Assembly (NCBI GenBank): GCA_023384135.1
Contig: JAHDXS010000001.1
Coordinates: 496,001 to 560,000 of the forward strand
DNA: 64,000 bases
Source of the DNA: Alphaproteobacteria bacterium
GTDB lineage: Bacteria > Pseudomonadota > Alphaproteobacteria > Micavibrionales > Micavibrionaceae
Reading direction: 5' to 3'
Shown here: piece by piece, positions 28,126 to 36,576 of the stretch
Layout of the letters: every line of letters starts with the position of its first letter
Numbering within the stretch: position 1 is the first letter of the stretch
The notes under the pieces: model-generated
What the model was told of the DNA's origin: nothing
What the model saw: only the letters and a program-made list of their open reading frames with translations
Database searches by the model: none
Made by a program: the position numbers and the translations under genes

Positions 28126-28686
28126 ATGGCACCAGCAGACATCCAGCACTATAATCAGGCCCCCCGACGCAAAGCAGAATTTATCAAGCCACCAAACCTG
28201 ATCCGGGCGAAAGTCGGCACGGGCGGCCTGGGTGATGCCATTCTCGACCGCGCCCAAAAGCTGCTGGAAACGACAAGCGTCGATTTCGCCCCGCTGGCCG
28301 ATATATACCTGACCTCCATGATGAACGGCATTACGCGCGCCCGCGCGCGGCAGGCTGAAGACGACAACGAATTGCTCATCGCCGGAGTGCTCTACCCTTG
28401 CGCACAATTAAAAGCCAACGGCGGCATGTTCCACTACCCGCTGGTCACACGCATCGCCGACCGCTTCGTGCAGTTTCTGGAGGTCGTGGACCAGATCGAC
28501 GACGACGCTCTGGAAATCGCCGAAGCCTTCCACACCACCATCAAGGCCGTCATCAACGCCAAGATCAAGGGCGACGGCGGCAAACACGGTCACGAGCTGG
28601 TTGATGCCCTCAACGACGCCTGCATGCGCTACTTTGAAAAGAATAAAGACAATCTCCGCACCCCCGACGGGGAGGAGGATTTCTAA
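28126..28686 (+). CDS. Conserved hypothetical protein paired with the response regulator
   Basis: 186 residues. The N-terminal segment FIKPPNLIRAKVGTGGLGD recalls an alphaproteobacterial protein type found beside CheY-like genes, and FLEVVDQIDDDALEIAEAFH is a helical core. No membrane segment, no enzymatic motif. Its position 29 bases after the receiver gene and the shared orientation suggest a two-gene unit, possibly a regulator and its output or scaffold. Function unknown. Confidence 0.6.
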   Translation: MAPADIQHYNQAPRRKAEFIKPPNLIRAKVGTGGLGDAILDRAQKLLETTSVDFAPLADIYLTSMMNGITRARARQAEDDNELLIAGVLYPCAQLKANGGMFHYPLVTRIADRFVQFLEVVDQIDDDALEIAEAFHTTIKAVINAKIKGDGGKHGHELVDALNDACMRYFEKNKDNLRTPDGEEDF

Positions 28687-28707
28687 GACCGCCCAGCCTT
28701 AGACCGC

Positions 28708-29523
28708 TCAGGCCTTCGGCCGCGTGTTGGCAAGCGTATCGCCCAGCCGCACCGGCTCGATAGAAACGGCCCTGCCCGTGCGGTCGTCCGTCACGATATA
28801 AACGCCGCACAACGTCTTGTTCTCGCTGGCGGGAATCAAAGGCTCCCCGGGCATTTTTCGCACGAACCGATGAATGGCGATATCTTTGCGCACGCCGATC
28901 ACGCTGTCGTAATCCCCGGTCATCCCCGCGTCGCTCATATACGCCGTCCCGGCAGGCAGGATATGCGCATCCGCAGTCGGCGCATGGGTATGCGTCCCGA
29001 TCACCGCCGAAACCCGCCCGTCGAAATGATGCGCCAGCGAATATTTCTCGCTCGTCGCCTCGCCGTGAAAATCGACAAAAAGCGCCTGACAATTCTGCCC
29101 GACCTTATGTTCGCCGACGATCTCCTCCAACAGCGCGAACGGATCGTCCAGCGGGTCCATGAACAACCGCGCCATAAGGTTGACGATCACGATGATCCGC
29201 CCGTCCTGAAGTTCCAGCCGGCATAGCCCGTTCCCCGGGGTCCCGGGCGGAAAATTGGCGGGGCGCAGCAACCGCGCATCCCGCGCGATATAGGGAATGA
29301 TCTCCCGCTGGTCCCATATATGGTTCCCGCTAGTGATGCAATCGGCCCCCAGATCGTGAATCTGCTTGCAGATTTTCTCTGTGATACCCTTCCCGTGCGC
29401 CGCGTTCTCGCCGTTGACGATGATCACGTCGGGCATGAGATCGCGCCGCAATTCAGGCAGATAGACCTCCAGAGCCTCGCGCCCTGCGCGCCCCATGATA
29501 TCGCCGATGAATAAAATCTTCAT
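28708..29523 (-). CDS. YmdB/TIGR00282-type metallophosphoesterase
   Basis: 271 residues from the ATG at 29523 (MKILFIGDIMGRAGR); an in-frame TTG two codons earlier is weaker. Metal-binding motifs GDIMGRAG, NGENAAHGKG, TSGNHIWDQRE, DFHGEATSEK and GTHTHAPTAD are all intact. Relatives hydrolyse 2',3'-cyclic AMP and influence RNA turnover in Bacillus, but the in vivo role here is unknown. It lies 20 bases downstream of the formyltetrahydrofolate ligase gene, probably in one transcript. Confidence 0.9.
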   Translation of the reverse strand: MKILFIGDIMGRAGREALEVYLPELRRDLMPDVIIVNGENAAHGKGITEKICKQIHDLGADCITSGNHIWDQREIIPYIARDARLLRPANFPPGTPGNGLCRLELQDGRIIVIVNLMARLFMDPLDDPFALLEEIVGEHKVGQNCQALFVDFHGEATSEKYSLAHHFDGRVSAVIGTHTHAPTADAHILPAGTAYMSDAGMTGDYDSVIGVRKDIAIHRFVRKMPGEPLIPASENKTLCGVYIVTDDRTGRAVSIEPVRLGDTLANTRPKA

Positions 29524-29542
29524 GAACAATCCAGTCTAAATC

Positions 29543-30115
29543 TTAATCGAATTTCAAAACCTGCTGCGGCGTGATCACCATGTCCAGCCGCTGGTCAAAA
29601 TCGTCGGTCGGAAGGTTAAACAAACACGCCTGCTGCGCAAACCCCGCGCCGACCGCCGTAATCTTTTTCCGCGCACGCAGATCGGCCAGCGTCGCATCAT
29701 AGTACCCGCCGCCGTAGCCCAGCCGATACCCCCTGCGGTCAAACGCCAACAACGGGACGATCACAACATCCGGCTCGACGAACGCCTTATCCGGGGGCTC
29801 CATCACCCCGAACGCCCCGCGCACCAGAGGCGCCGTCCCGTCCCACCGCGCGAATTTAAGGATTTTTGAATCTTTTTCAACCGTCGGAAGCGCCAGAACC
29901 GCCCCCCGCTTCAAAACCTCTTCAATGACATGGCCGACATTGAACTCATGTTCTTTCGGCCAATACGCGCTCACCACCGTGTCCGCGCCGACCTCGAGAA
30001 CTCCGAAAAACATCTCGCAAAAAGCGTCCAGATCGTCGGCGTCCGCGCGCATCCCCGCCCGTTGGCGTATGGCCTCCAGCCGCATGTCTCCCTTTAGTTC
30101 CGCAATCTCGCTCAC
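29543..30115 (-). CDS. 5-formyltetrahydrofolate cyclo-ligase
   Basis: 190 residues from a GTG at 30115, chosen because CAGG lies seven bases upstream; a longer in-frame start at 30148 would enter the nearby hairpin repeat. Motifs DVVIVPLLAFDRRGYRLGYGGGYYD match the nucleotide and folate site of the family. It converts 5-formyl-THF to 5,10-methenyl-THF using ATP. This gene (often fau/ygfA) follows 6S RNA in many proteobacteria, as here. Confidence 0.9.
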   Translation of the reverse strand: MSEIAELKGDMRLEAIRQRAGMRADADDLDAFCEMFFGVLEVGADTVVSAYWPKEHEFNVGHVIEEVLKRGAVLALPTVEKDSKILKFARWDGTAPLVRGAFGVMEPPDKAFVEPDVVIVPLLAFDRRGYRLGYGGGYYDATLADLRARKKITAVGAGFAQQACLFNLPTDDFDQRLDMVITPQQVLKFD

Positions 30116-30149
30116 AGCACGACCTGAAAAAATGAAAGATTGAAGCAAT

Positions 30150-30256
30150 CCTTAGCAAGCAGAGTTCGTAGGGAACAAGACGCAAGCCGCGAAGCGTACA
30201 AATATGTACGTGAGCGGCGAAGCAACGCTGTTCGCAACGAACTATGAAAGCTAAGG
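30150..30256. repeat. Dispersed hairpin repeat, copy A
   Basis: A 107-base imperfect palindrome: CTTAGC at 30151 pairs with GCTAAG ending at 30255, continuing through AGTTCGT/ACGAACT to an apex with GTAC-AAATAT-GTACGTGAGC. The apex resembles copies B (35344) and C (58028), while the arms do not. It sits between the 3' end of the 6S RNA gene and the cyclo-ligase start. Confidence 0.75.
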
Positions 30257-30261
30257 TGCCG

Positions 30262-30427
30262 CGAAGGCCGTGTACGTATGGTATCCGCCGTGGTCCTGTA
30301 TAAACAGGTGGGCGCCATATATGCGGGGTCCCCCGGCGAACCGGTCAACCCTGCACAGGGACAGCTCCCTAACGAGAGATTATCGACCTCCGGGATAAAG
30401 CCGTATCACGCACCCCGCAGCCCGGTG
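30262..30427 (-). ncRNA. ssrS: 6S RNA
   Basis: Between zapA and the cyclo-ligase gene, the usual alphaproteobacterial location. The minus strand contains CACCTGTTTATACAGG and CACGGCGGATACC, recalled as conserved 3' parts of alphaproteobacterial 6S RNA, and GGTTGACCGGTTCGCCGGGG, able to form the internal helices. A TATGAT -10 element at 30433-30438 places the start near 30427. The RNA mimics an open promoter and sequesters sigma70-RNA polymerase in stationary phase. Both ends are estimates to about 15 bases. Confidence 0.72.
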
Positions 30428-30512
30428 GTTCTATCATACCGCCCCGGAAAAATCGAAAAAAATCGGACGGAGCCGTGGCCCCGCCCGCTTAAGGTGCGAA
30501 AAAACTGAAAAA

Positions 30513-30890
30513 TCAGGCCTTTTGCTGAATCCGCGCGGCGATCGAATCGATCTTTCCGGCCAGATGGTCCAGGGCTTGAGCGACGAACAGCTCCTCCTGC
30601 ACGAGGGGCCGGGGCGCCTGCCCGCTGGCGATATCACGCAAACGCTCGGAAAGCGCGGCGTTCTCTTCTTCAAACTCGCCCAGCATGGCCCGATGGTCGT
30701 AAATCTCGTCCGCCAGCACAAGGGCCGTCAAAACGAACAGATGCGCCTCATTATTGGCCGCGCCGGCCTGCGCTATATCCTTAAGGCGTGAGTCCACATA
30801 CTGCGCGAGTTCGCGCAAACGCCCCTCCTGCCCGGGATCGCACGAAAGGCTGTAGCCCTTCCCGCCAATGGTAACCGTCACTTCAGACAT
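30513..30890 (-). CDS. zapA: Cell division protein ZapA
   Basis: 125 residues. ZapA family start MSEVTVTIGGKGYSLSCDPG, followed by LRELAQYVDSRLKDI and a C-terminal coiled coil. ZapA cross-links FtsZ filaments at the division site. The small coiled-coil gene two bases upstream and the 6S RNA gene downstream give the classic alphaproteobacterial arrangement. Confidence 0.92.
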   Translation of the reverse strand: MSEVTVTIGGKGYSLSCDPGQEGRLRELAQYVDSRLKDIAQAGAANNEAHLFVLTALVLADEIYDHRAMLGEFEEENAALSERLRDIASGQAPRPLVQEELFVAQALDHLAGKIDSIAARIQQKA

Positions 30891-30892
30891 GA

Positions 30893-31087
30893 CTAAACGC
30901 CCTCGCTCAAAAGAATTTCAACACAGGCAATCGCCCGGTCGATACGGGCGGCAAGAAACTCGGGATCGATATCCGTACCCCCGGCATCAACAGCATAAAC
31001 CGCGTCGGAACGCGCGCTCATCGCCGAAAGTTCAAGCTGGCCGACCGCTTGGTCAAGCCTCTCCAATGCATCCCTGATTGAGGACAT
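30893..31087 (-). CDS. Small protein upstream of zapA (ZauP/DUF4164-like)
   Basis: 64 residues, mostly helical: SIRDALERLDQAVGQLE then FLAARIDRAIACVEILL. It ends two bases before zapA, so the two are translationally linked. Position and helical character match the small ZapA-upstream coiled-coil proteins (ZauP type in Caulobacter) that act with ZapA on FtsZ, though sequence alone does not prove it. The 222-base gap to tkt shows no further gene. Confidence 0.65.
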   Translation of the reverse strand: MSSIRDALERLDQAVGQLELSAMSARSDAVYAVDAGGTDIDPEFLAARIDRAIACVEILLSEGV

Positions 31088-31309
31088 AGATTACCCCTTG
31101 CCTTAAAAAGAATCGATTACTCGTAAAATCTGTATGCTCTGAGTATCGAAGTCGCCCGGAAAAGGGTCAAGGCGAACCCGAAAAAAATACACATTAAACC
31201 ACAGGAAAAGAATCCAGACGCTTGACCAAAGCGCTATGGAAAGGCATTTTACACGCGGCTTTTACAGAAATCGACAGGCGCATCATCAACCGAACCGGGC
31301 GAAACAGTC

Positions 31310-33349
31310 ATGACCAAAGCGGCACTCTCCACGTCTCCCCAGACCTTTTCGCAACAGGAATTAAAGGACATGGCCAACGCCATCCGCGCCCTCTCGATGG
31401 ACGCGGTGGAAAAGGCGAAGTCCGGCCACCCCGGCATGCCGATGGGCATCGCCGATGTTGCCACAGTGCTGTACGCCAAATTCCTGAAATTCGATCCCGC
31501 GAACCCGCTTTGGCCCGACCGCGACCGCTTCATCCTCTCCGCTGGACACGGCTCCATGCTGCTCTATGCGCTGAACTACCTGACCGGCTACGAAAAGATG
31601 ACGCTGGACCAGATTAAAAACTTCCGCCAGTTGGGCAGCATCACCGCAGGCCACCCGGAGGTCGAACACGATGTCGGCATTGAGACCACAACCGGCCCAC
31701 TGGGCCAGGGAATCGCGACCTCCGTTGGAATGGCTCTGGCCGAACGCATTCTCAATTCCCGCTTCGGCGACGAACTCGTCTCTCACTATACATACGTCAT
31801 CGCCAGTGACGGTGACCTGATGGAGGGCATCAGCCAGGAAGCGGCCTCTCTCGCGGGCCACCTGAAACTCGGCAAGCTGATCGTCCTTTACGATGATAAC
31901 GGCATCTGCATCGACGGCTCGACCGAACTCAGCTTCACCGACGACACGCCGGGCCGCTTCCGCGCCTGCGGCTGGGACGTGCAGACCGTGGACGGCCACG
32001 ACATGGCCCAGATCGAATCCGCGATTGCTAAGGCGCAGAACACCGGAACGCCAAGCTTGATTTGCTGCAAGACACATATCGGCTATGGCGCACCCACCAA
32101 ACAGGGCAAGGCCTCCTCCCACGGCTCCCCGCTCGGAACAGACGAAATCAAGGGTGCCCGCGAAAAACTCGGCTGGCCGCACGAACCTTTCGTCGTGCCC
32201 GACTCGATCCTGAACAACTGGCGCACAGTCGGTAAACAGGGCGCAGCCGCACAGAAAGACTGGACGGCCCGCCATGCGAAATCCGCACACAAGGCCGCGT
32301 TCGACTCCGCCCTCGCCACCGATGTCTCAAAGGCGATCAAGCCCGTAATCGCGGACGTGAAAAAATCCTTCGCCGCCGAAAAACCGAAAATGGCCACTCG
32401 CCAGACCTCCGGCAAGGTGCTCGAATCCCTCGTCCCGGCCCTGCCGCAACTTATCGGCGGATCGGCGGACCTGACCGGATCGGTGAACACCAAGGTCGCC
32501 GCCTCTAAGGGCATCTCGGCGCAGAATTACAACGGCAACTACATCTATTATGGCGTACGCGAACACGGCATGGCCGCCGCGATGAACGGCATGTCCCTGC
32601 ACGGTGGCATCATCCCCTACGCCGGAACCTTCCTGCAATTCTCCGACTATTGCCGCCCGTCCATCCGCCTTTCGGCCCTGATGCAACAGCGTGTGATTTA
32701 CGTGATGACGCACGACTCCATCGGCCTCGGCGAAGACGGCCCGACGCACCAGCCCGTCGAACATATCGCGGCCCTGCGCGCCATGCCGAACCTCAACGTC
32801 TTCCGCCCGTGCGACGGCATTGAAACCGCCGAATGCTGGGAACTTGCACTAAGGGCTCAAAAGACGCCGAGCCTTCTCTCATTGACCCGTCAGGGCCTGC
32901 CGACCTTTGGCGAAAACCGGGCAGAGAACCTCTGCGCAAAGGGCGCGTACATCCTCAAGGAAACAGGCGGTGAACCGGAAGTGACCCTCTTCGCCAGCGG
33001 CTCCGAGGTCGAAATCGCCCACACCGCCTACGAACATTTCGCGGGCGCAGGCCGCAAGGTCCGCCTTGTCTCCGTCCCCTGCATGGAACTGTTCTTGCAG
33101 GATGGCAACCCCGCCAACGAAGACGGATATTTCGAGAGCCTCGTCTGCAACGGCAGCGTGAAAGTCGCGATCGAAGCGGGTGTGAGACAGGGCTGGGACG
33201 CCATCATCGGCGGCCACGGCATCTTCGTCGGCATGAACGGCTTCGGCGCCTCCGCCCCGGCGGAGGAACTCTACAAGCACTTCGGCATCACGCCGCAGGC
33301 CGTGATCGAAAAGGTGCAGAAGGTTTTGGACCGCCGCGCCAAAAATTAA
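31310..33349 (+). CDS. tkt: Transketolase
   Basis: 679 residues. Thiamine-diphosphate enzyme of the pentose phosphate pathway and Calvin cycle. Visible motifs are KSGHPGMPMG near residue 38, ASDGDLMEGISQEAASLAG (the GDG cofactor region), GVREHGMAAAMNGMSLHGG and HDSIGLGEDGPTHQPVEH. Length is normal (about 660-680). It starts a run with gap and, after a regulator gene, the class I aldolase gene. Confidence 0.97.
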   Translation: MTKAALSTSPQTFSQQELKDMANAIRALSMDAVEKAKSGHPGMPMGIADVATVLYAKFLKFDPANPLWPDRDRFILSAGHGSMLLYALNYLTGYEKMTLDQIKNFRQLGSITAGHPEVEHDVGIETTTGPLGQGIATSVGMALAERILNSRFGDELVSHYTYVIASDGDLMEGISQEAASLAGHLKLGKLIVLYDDNGICIDGSTELSFTDDTPGRFRACGWDVQTVDGHDMAQIESAIAKAQNTGTPSLICCKTHIGYGAPTKQGKASSHGSPLGTDEIKGAREKLGWPHEPFVVPDSILNNWRTVGKQGAAAQKDWTARHAKSAHKAAFDSALATDVSKAIKPVIADVKKSFAAEKPKMATRQTSGKVLESLVPALPQLIGGSADLTGSVNTKVAASKGISAQNYNGNYIYYGVREHGMAAAMNGMSLHGGIIPYAGTFLQFSDYCRPSIRLSALMQQRVIYVMTHDSIGLGEDGPTHQPVEHIAALRAMPNLNVFRPCDGIETAECWELALRAQKTPSLLSLTRQGLPTFGENRAENLCAKGAYILKETGGEPEVTLFASGSEVEIAHTAYEHFAGAGRKVRLVSVPCMELFLQDGNPANEDGYFESLVCNGSVKVAIEAGVRQGWDAIIGGHGIFVGMNGFGASAPAEELYKHFGITPQAVIEKVQKVLDRRAKN

Positions 33350-33389
33350 AACGGGTAGACACAAACAAAAAACACGGAGTACGAAAAAC

Positions 33390-34400
33390 ATGACCCTCAG
33401 AATCGCCATCAACGGCTTTGGAAGAATCGGACGCCTCGTCTGCCGCGCGATCTACGAAATGGGCCATAAAGACGTCAACCTTGTCGCGATCAACGACCCC
33501 GGCGGAAATTTTTTCCCGCTCCTGAAATATGACTCCGTCCACGGCCGCGCACCCTTCACCGTCGAACGCTGCGGCGACGACGGCATGCGCATCGACGGTA
33601 AGCGCGTCTATCGATTCCGCAGCCGCGACCCCAAGGAACTCCACTGGGGCGATCACAACGTCGATATCGTCATGGAATGCACCGGGCACTTCAACGACCG
33701 CCAGGGTGCGCAGATCCACCTCGACGCGGGCGCGAAAAAGGTTCTCTTCTCCGCCCCGGCGAAGGATGAAGACATCACCATCGTCTATGGCGTGAATCAC
33801 AACGACATCAAACCCGAATATAAAATGGTCTCTAACGGCTCCTGCACCACGAACTGCCTTGCACCCATCGCCTACGTTCTGGACAAGGAAATCGGAATCG
33901 AGCGGGGCTTCATGACCACGATCCACGCCTACACGGGCGACCAGAACATCGTAGATTCTTCCCACAAAGACCCCTACCGCGCCCGCGCCGGCGCGATGAA
34001 TATGATCCCGACCACGACTGGGGCCGCGAAGGCGCTGGGCCGCGTTCTGCCAAACCTCACCGGAAAGCTCGACGGCGTGTCCGTGCGCGTCCCGGTGCCG
34101 AACGTCTCTATGGTCGATCTAAAATTCGACGCCGCCCGCAAGACGACCGTCGAGGAAATCAACGAACTGATGAAAAAATACGCGGCCGGAGAGCTGAAAG
34201 GCATTCTCAGCTGCTATGACGAACCGCTGGTCTCGGGCGACTTCAACCACGAACCGTACTCCGCCAACTTCTCCCTGAACGGCACCAACGTCATCGACGG
34301 TACCTTCGCCCGAATCATGGCATGGTACGACAACGAATGGGCCTTCTCTTGCCGCATGGTCGATACAGCCCTCAAAATGCACGCCGTTGGTTATAAATGA
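33390..34400 (+). CDS. gap: Glyceraldehyde-3-phosphate dehydrogenase, type I
   Basis: 336 residues. NAD-binding start RIAINGFGRIGRLVCRA; catalytic Cys152 in SNGSCTTNCLAP; the partner histidine follows in the helix after IHAYTGDQN; C-terminal WYDNEWAFSCRMVD. It oxidises glyceraldehyde-3-phosphate in glycolysis. The 41-base spacing from tkt implies one operon, which ends in the terminator at 34509. Cofactor preference (NAD or NADP) is not decided from sequence. Confidence 0.96.
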   Translation: MTLRIAINGFGRIGRLVCRAIYEMGHKDVNLVAINDPGGNFFPLLKYDSVHGRAPFTVERCGDDGMRIDGKRVYRFRSRDPKELHWGDHNVDIVMECTGHFNDRQGAQIHLDAGAKKVLFSAPAKDEDITIVYGVNHNDIKPEYKMVSNGSCTTNCLAPIAYVLDKEIGIERGFMTTIHAYTGDQNIVDSSHKDPYRARAGAMNMIPTTTGAAKALGRVLPNLTGKLDGVSVRVPVPNVSMVDLKFDAARKTTVEEINELMKKYAAGELKGILSCYDEPLVSGDFNHEPYSANFSLNGTNVIDGTFARIMAWYDNEWAFSCRMVDTALKMHAVGYK

Positions 34401-34508
34401 TGCGCAAAAACGCCGTAATTTAGAAGAATATTACAAAATTTCAGTTTTTTCTGTTGACTCAAACCCGAATCTGGATATCATAAAAAATTCTAAACCGTTC
34501 TCCGTGGC

Positions 34509-34545
34509 AAAGCTGGTTCAAGGTTCGTCCTTGAGCCAGCTTTTT
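34509..34545 (+). terminator. tkt-gap terminator
   Basis: AAAGCTGGTTCAAGG (34509-34523) pairs with CCTTGAGCCAGCTTTTT (34529-34545), a strong stem with a five-base loop and T-run. The stretch 34401-34508 is AT-rich and otherwise empty. Confidence 0.9.
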
Positions 34546-34606
34546 AGTTTATGCCCCCGAATAAGCAGCCGTTGCTCCCGAACGCGGGCGCGGCTATACT
34601 GGTAAC

Positions 34607-35167
34607 ATGTTCAGACAGATAGCAAAACGGGCGATGACGACTCGCGGGCAGAAGGCCTGCCTCGTGGTCGATCATCTTGTGGAGGCACTGGGCAACGACC
34701 CCTCGTCCTCCCTCCGTCGGGCCTTGATTCTCAATGACATAGACCAGCATCCGGGTACGACCCAGACCGAAATCATGAGCCGTCTGGGAATCGATAAATC
34801 CGCCATGAACCGGGAAATCGAATGGCTGTTCAACTACGGCTGTGTAATGCGGCAGGAATCCGAAGACGACGGCCGCGCTAAACCATTGGAAATATGCGGT
34901 TATTCAAAACGGGCGCTGGATTCTGCACTGGATTATTTTCAGGGAAACCACGAAAGTTTGAAAAAATTCCTCGAAGGTGTTACAAAGATATTGAAGCAGG
35001 AGAAGCCGACCCTGCGTGACGCGCGCATAATTGCAACCCTCTACGAAAAGGGCAGCGCCACAAAAGGGGAGGTTATCGATAACCTGTATAGCGGACCGGC
35101 AACAACGGATAACAGGGCTTATAAAAAGCTCGTAGACGAAGGGGTAATAAAAAGTGGACAGACTTGA
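34607..35167 (+). CDS. MarR-like winged-helix protein
   Basis: 186 residues. The middle (about 40-100) has a winged-helix pattern: LILNDIDQHPGTTQTEIMSRLGIDKSAMNREIEWL, then wing VMRQESEDDGRAKPLEICGYS. A second, weaker helix-turn-helix-like stretch follows at about 145-180 (ATKGEVIDNLYSG). No membrane segment or signal is seen. Placed between gap and the aldolase gene, it may regulate sugar metabolism, but no operator is visible. Family assignment is moderate. Confidence 0.65.
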   Translation: MFRQIAKRAMTTRGQKACLVVDHLVEALGNDPSSSLRRALILNDIDQHPGTTQTEIMSRLGIDKSAMNREIEWLFNYGCVMRQESEDDGRAKPLEICGYSKRALDSALDYFQGNHESLKKFLEGVTKILKQEKPTLRDARIIATLYEKGSATKGEVIDNLYSGPATTDNRAYKKLVDEGVIKSGQT

Positions 35168-35315
35168 TCCTCAAGCGCACATCAACATGCACTATCTTTG
35201 CGGCGAAGTGTTCGACGGCGTCCCGCGCCCGAGCCTGACCAAGCAATTCGGCCTGACCAATGTCACCGAACTGGCCGATCTGGTCTACGCTGGCCCGAAC
35301 GCCGGCCCCTCGTAA
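35154..35315 (+). CDS. Small overlapping open frame, possibly translated
   Basis: 53 codons from a GTG at 35154 to TAA at 35315, overlapping the end of the winged-helix gene by 14 bases, with AAGGGG eleven bases upstream. The product (VDRLDPQAHINMHYLCGEVF start) has GC-rich third positions like real genes here. An internal ATG at 35187 is an alternative. No family is recognised. It could be a small partner of the regulator or the remnant of a larger gene. Confidence 0.35.
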   Translation: MDRLDPQAHINMHYLCGEVFDGVPRPSLTKQFGLTNVTELADLVYAGPNAGPS

Positions 35316-35343
35316 CAACAATTTCCTGAAATGACTATAGGCC

Positions 35344-35466
35344 GCACATTCGCTATCGCGATGCGAAAATGCTTTCTTTCGAGGACCGGAGCGCAACGTA
35401 CTTAAGGTACGTGAGCACCGGAAACGCAGAAAGAAGGCATTTGCAGCAAGCAGGAGCCGAATGTGC
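35344..35466. repeat. Dispersed hairpin repeat, copy B
   Basis: A 123-base imperfect palindrome. GCACATTCG (35344) pairs with CGAATGTGC (ending 35466), then CTTTCTTT with AGAAAGAAGG further in, to an apex GTAC-TTAAG-GTACGTGAGC. Same apex as copies A and C, different arms. It fills most of the 256-base gap before the aldolase gene. Confidence 0.8.
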
Positions 35467-35571
35467 CCTAAATAGCCGCTTGTGACCTCAGGCGACTTTC
35501 GATATATGAGGTATGGCGCGGATTTTGCACCCGCAGCCCCCGTTTGGAATTAAAAAATTAAAGGAATCGCT

Positions 35572-36495
35572 ATGTCACTGTCCCCCGAAGTCAAAAAGAT
35601 CATCGCCAATTACGAAAACGAAAACGCGGGCGTAAAGGGCAATCTGGTGCGCATCCTCAATCACGGCAAACTCGCCGGAACGGGCAAGCTGGTGATCCTC
35701 CCGGTGGATCAGGGCTTCGAGCACGGCCCCGCCCGCTCCTTCGCGGCCAACCCCGACGCCTACGACCCGCACTACCATTTCAAACTGGCGATCGAATCCG
35801 GCTGTAACGCCTACGCCGCGCCGCTCGGCCCGCTTCAGGCCGGCGCCGACACCTTCGCGGGCCAGATCCCGACGATCCTGAAATTCAACAGCTCCAACAG
35901 CCTCGACTCCGCCAAGCACGACCATAACCAGGCCGTGACCGCCTCGATTCAGGACGCGCTGGAACTCGGCTGCTCCGCCGTCGGCTTCACGATCTACCCC
36001 GGCGCGGACAATAATTTTGAAATGATGGAAGAGGTCCGCGACATGATCCGCGAGGCCAAGAATGTCGGCCTCGCCTCCGTGGTCTGGTCCTACGCGCGCG
36101 GCTCGGGCGTCACCAAAGACGGCGAAACCGCGATGGACGTCATCGCCTACGCCGCCCACATCGCCTGCCTGCTCGGCGCACACATCGTGAAGGTCAAGCT
36201 GCCCACCGACCACATTATGCAAAAAGAGGCGCAAAAAGCCTTCGATCAGGGCAAGATCGACGTCAGCACGCAAGCCGCCCGCGTCCGCGAAGTCGTACGC
36301 TCCTGCTTTAACGGCCGCCGCATCGTCGTCTTCTCCGGCGGCGCGACCAAGGGCGAGGATTCCGTATACGACGACGCCAAGGCGATCAAGGAAGGTGGCG
36401 GCAACGGCTCGATCATCGGCCGCAACTCCTTCCAGCGTCCATGGAAAGACGGCGTGGCCCTGCTCGACAAGATCATGGACATCTACAAAAAATAA
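35572..36495 (+). CDS. Class I (Schiff-base) fructose-bisphosphate aldolase
   Basis: 307 residues of the FbaB/DeoC-type archaeal-like class I aldolase: KLVILPVDQGFEHGPARSF, GFTIYPGADN, VWSYARGSG and the Schiff-base lysine stretch HIVKVKLPTDH. It cleaves fructose-1,6-bisphosphate without metal. No pgk lies between gap and this gene. Followed by a REP-like hairpin. Confidence 0.92.
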   Translation: MSLSPEVKKIIANYENENAGVKGNLVRILNHGKLAGTGKLVILPVDQGFEHGPARSFAANPDAYDPHYHFKLAIESGCNAYAAPLGPLQAGADTFAGQIPTILKFNSSNSLDSAKHDHNQAVTASIQDALELGCSAVGFTIYPGADNNFEMMEEVRDMIREAKNVGLASVVWSYARGSGVTKDGETAMDVIAYAAHIACLLGAHIVKVKLPTDHIMQKEAQKAFDQGKIDVSTQAARVREVVRSCFNGRRIVVFSGGATKGEDSVYDDAKAIKEGGGNGSIIGRNSFQRPWKDGVALLDKIMDIYKK

Positions 36496-36531
36496 AGCGC
36501 AAGTGGACTTAGCCCAGTTTAGTTTTATGTA

Positions 36532-36551
36532 ATCCCCGCGAAAGCGGGGAT
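36532..36551. repeat. REP-like hairpin, GAAA loop
   Basis: ATCCCCGC and GCGGGGAT (36532-36551) form an 8-base stem closed by a GAAA tetraloop, followed by CCATTTTTA. The sequence is of the ATCCCCGCGAAAGCGGGGAT kind common in alphaproteobacterial intergenic gaps. It may double as the terminator of the aldolase gene. Confidence 0.7.
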
Positions 36552-36576
36552 CCATTTTTAACCGGAATCAAGTCAC

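Noticed and set aside
35575..36555. 326-codon minus-strand frame opposite the aldolase gene
   Set aside because: Shadow of a gene with clear aldolase motifs.
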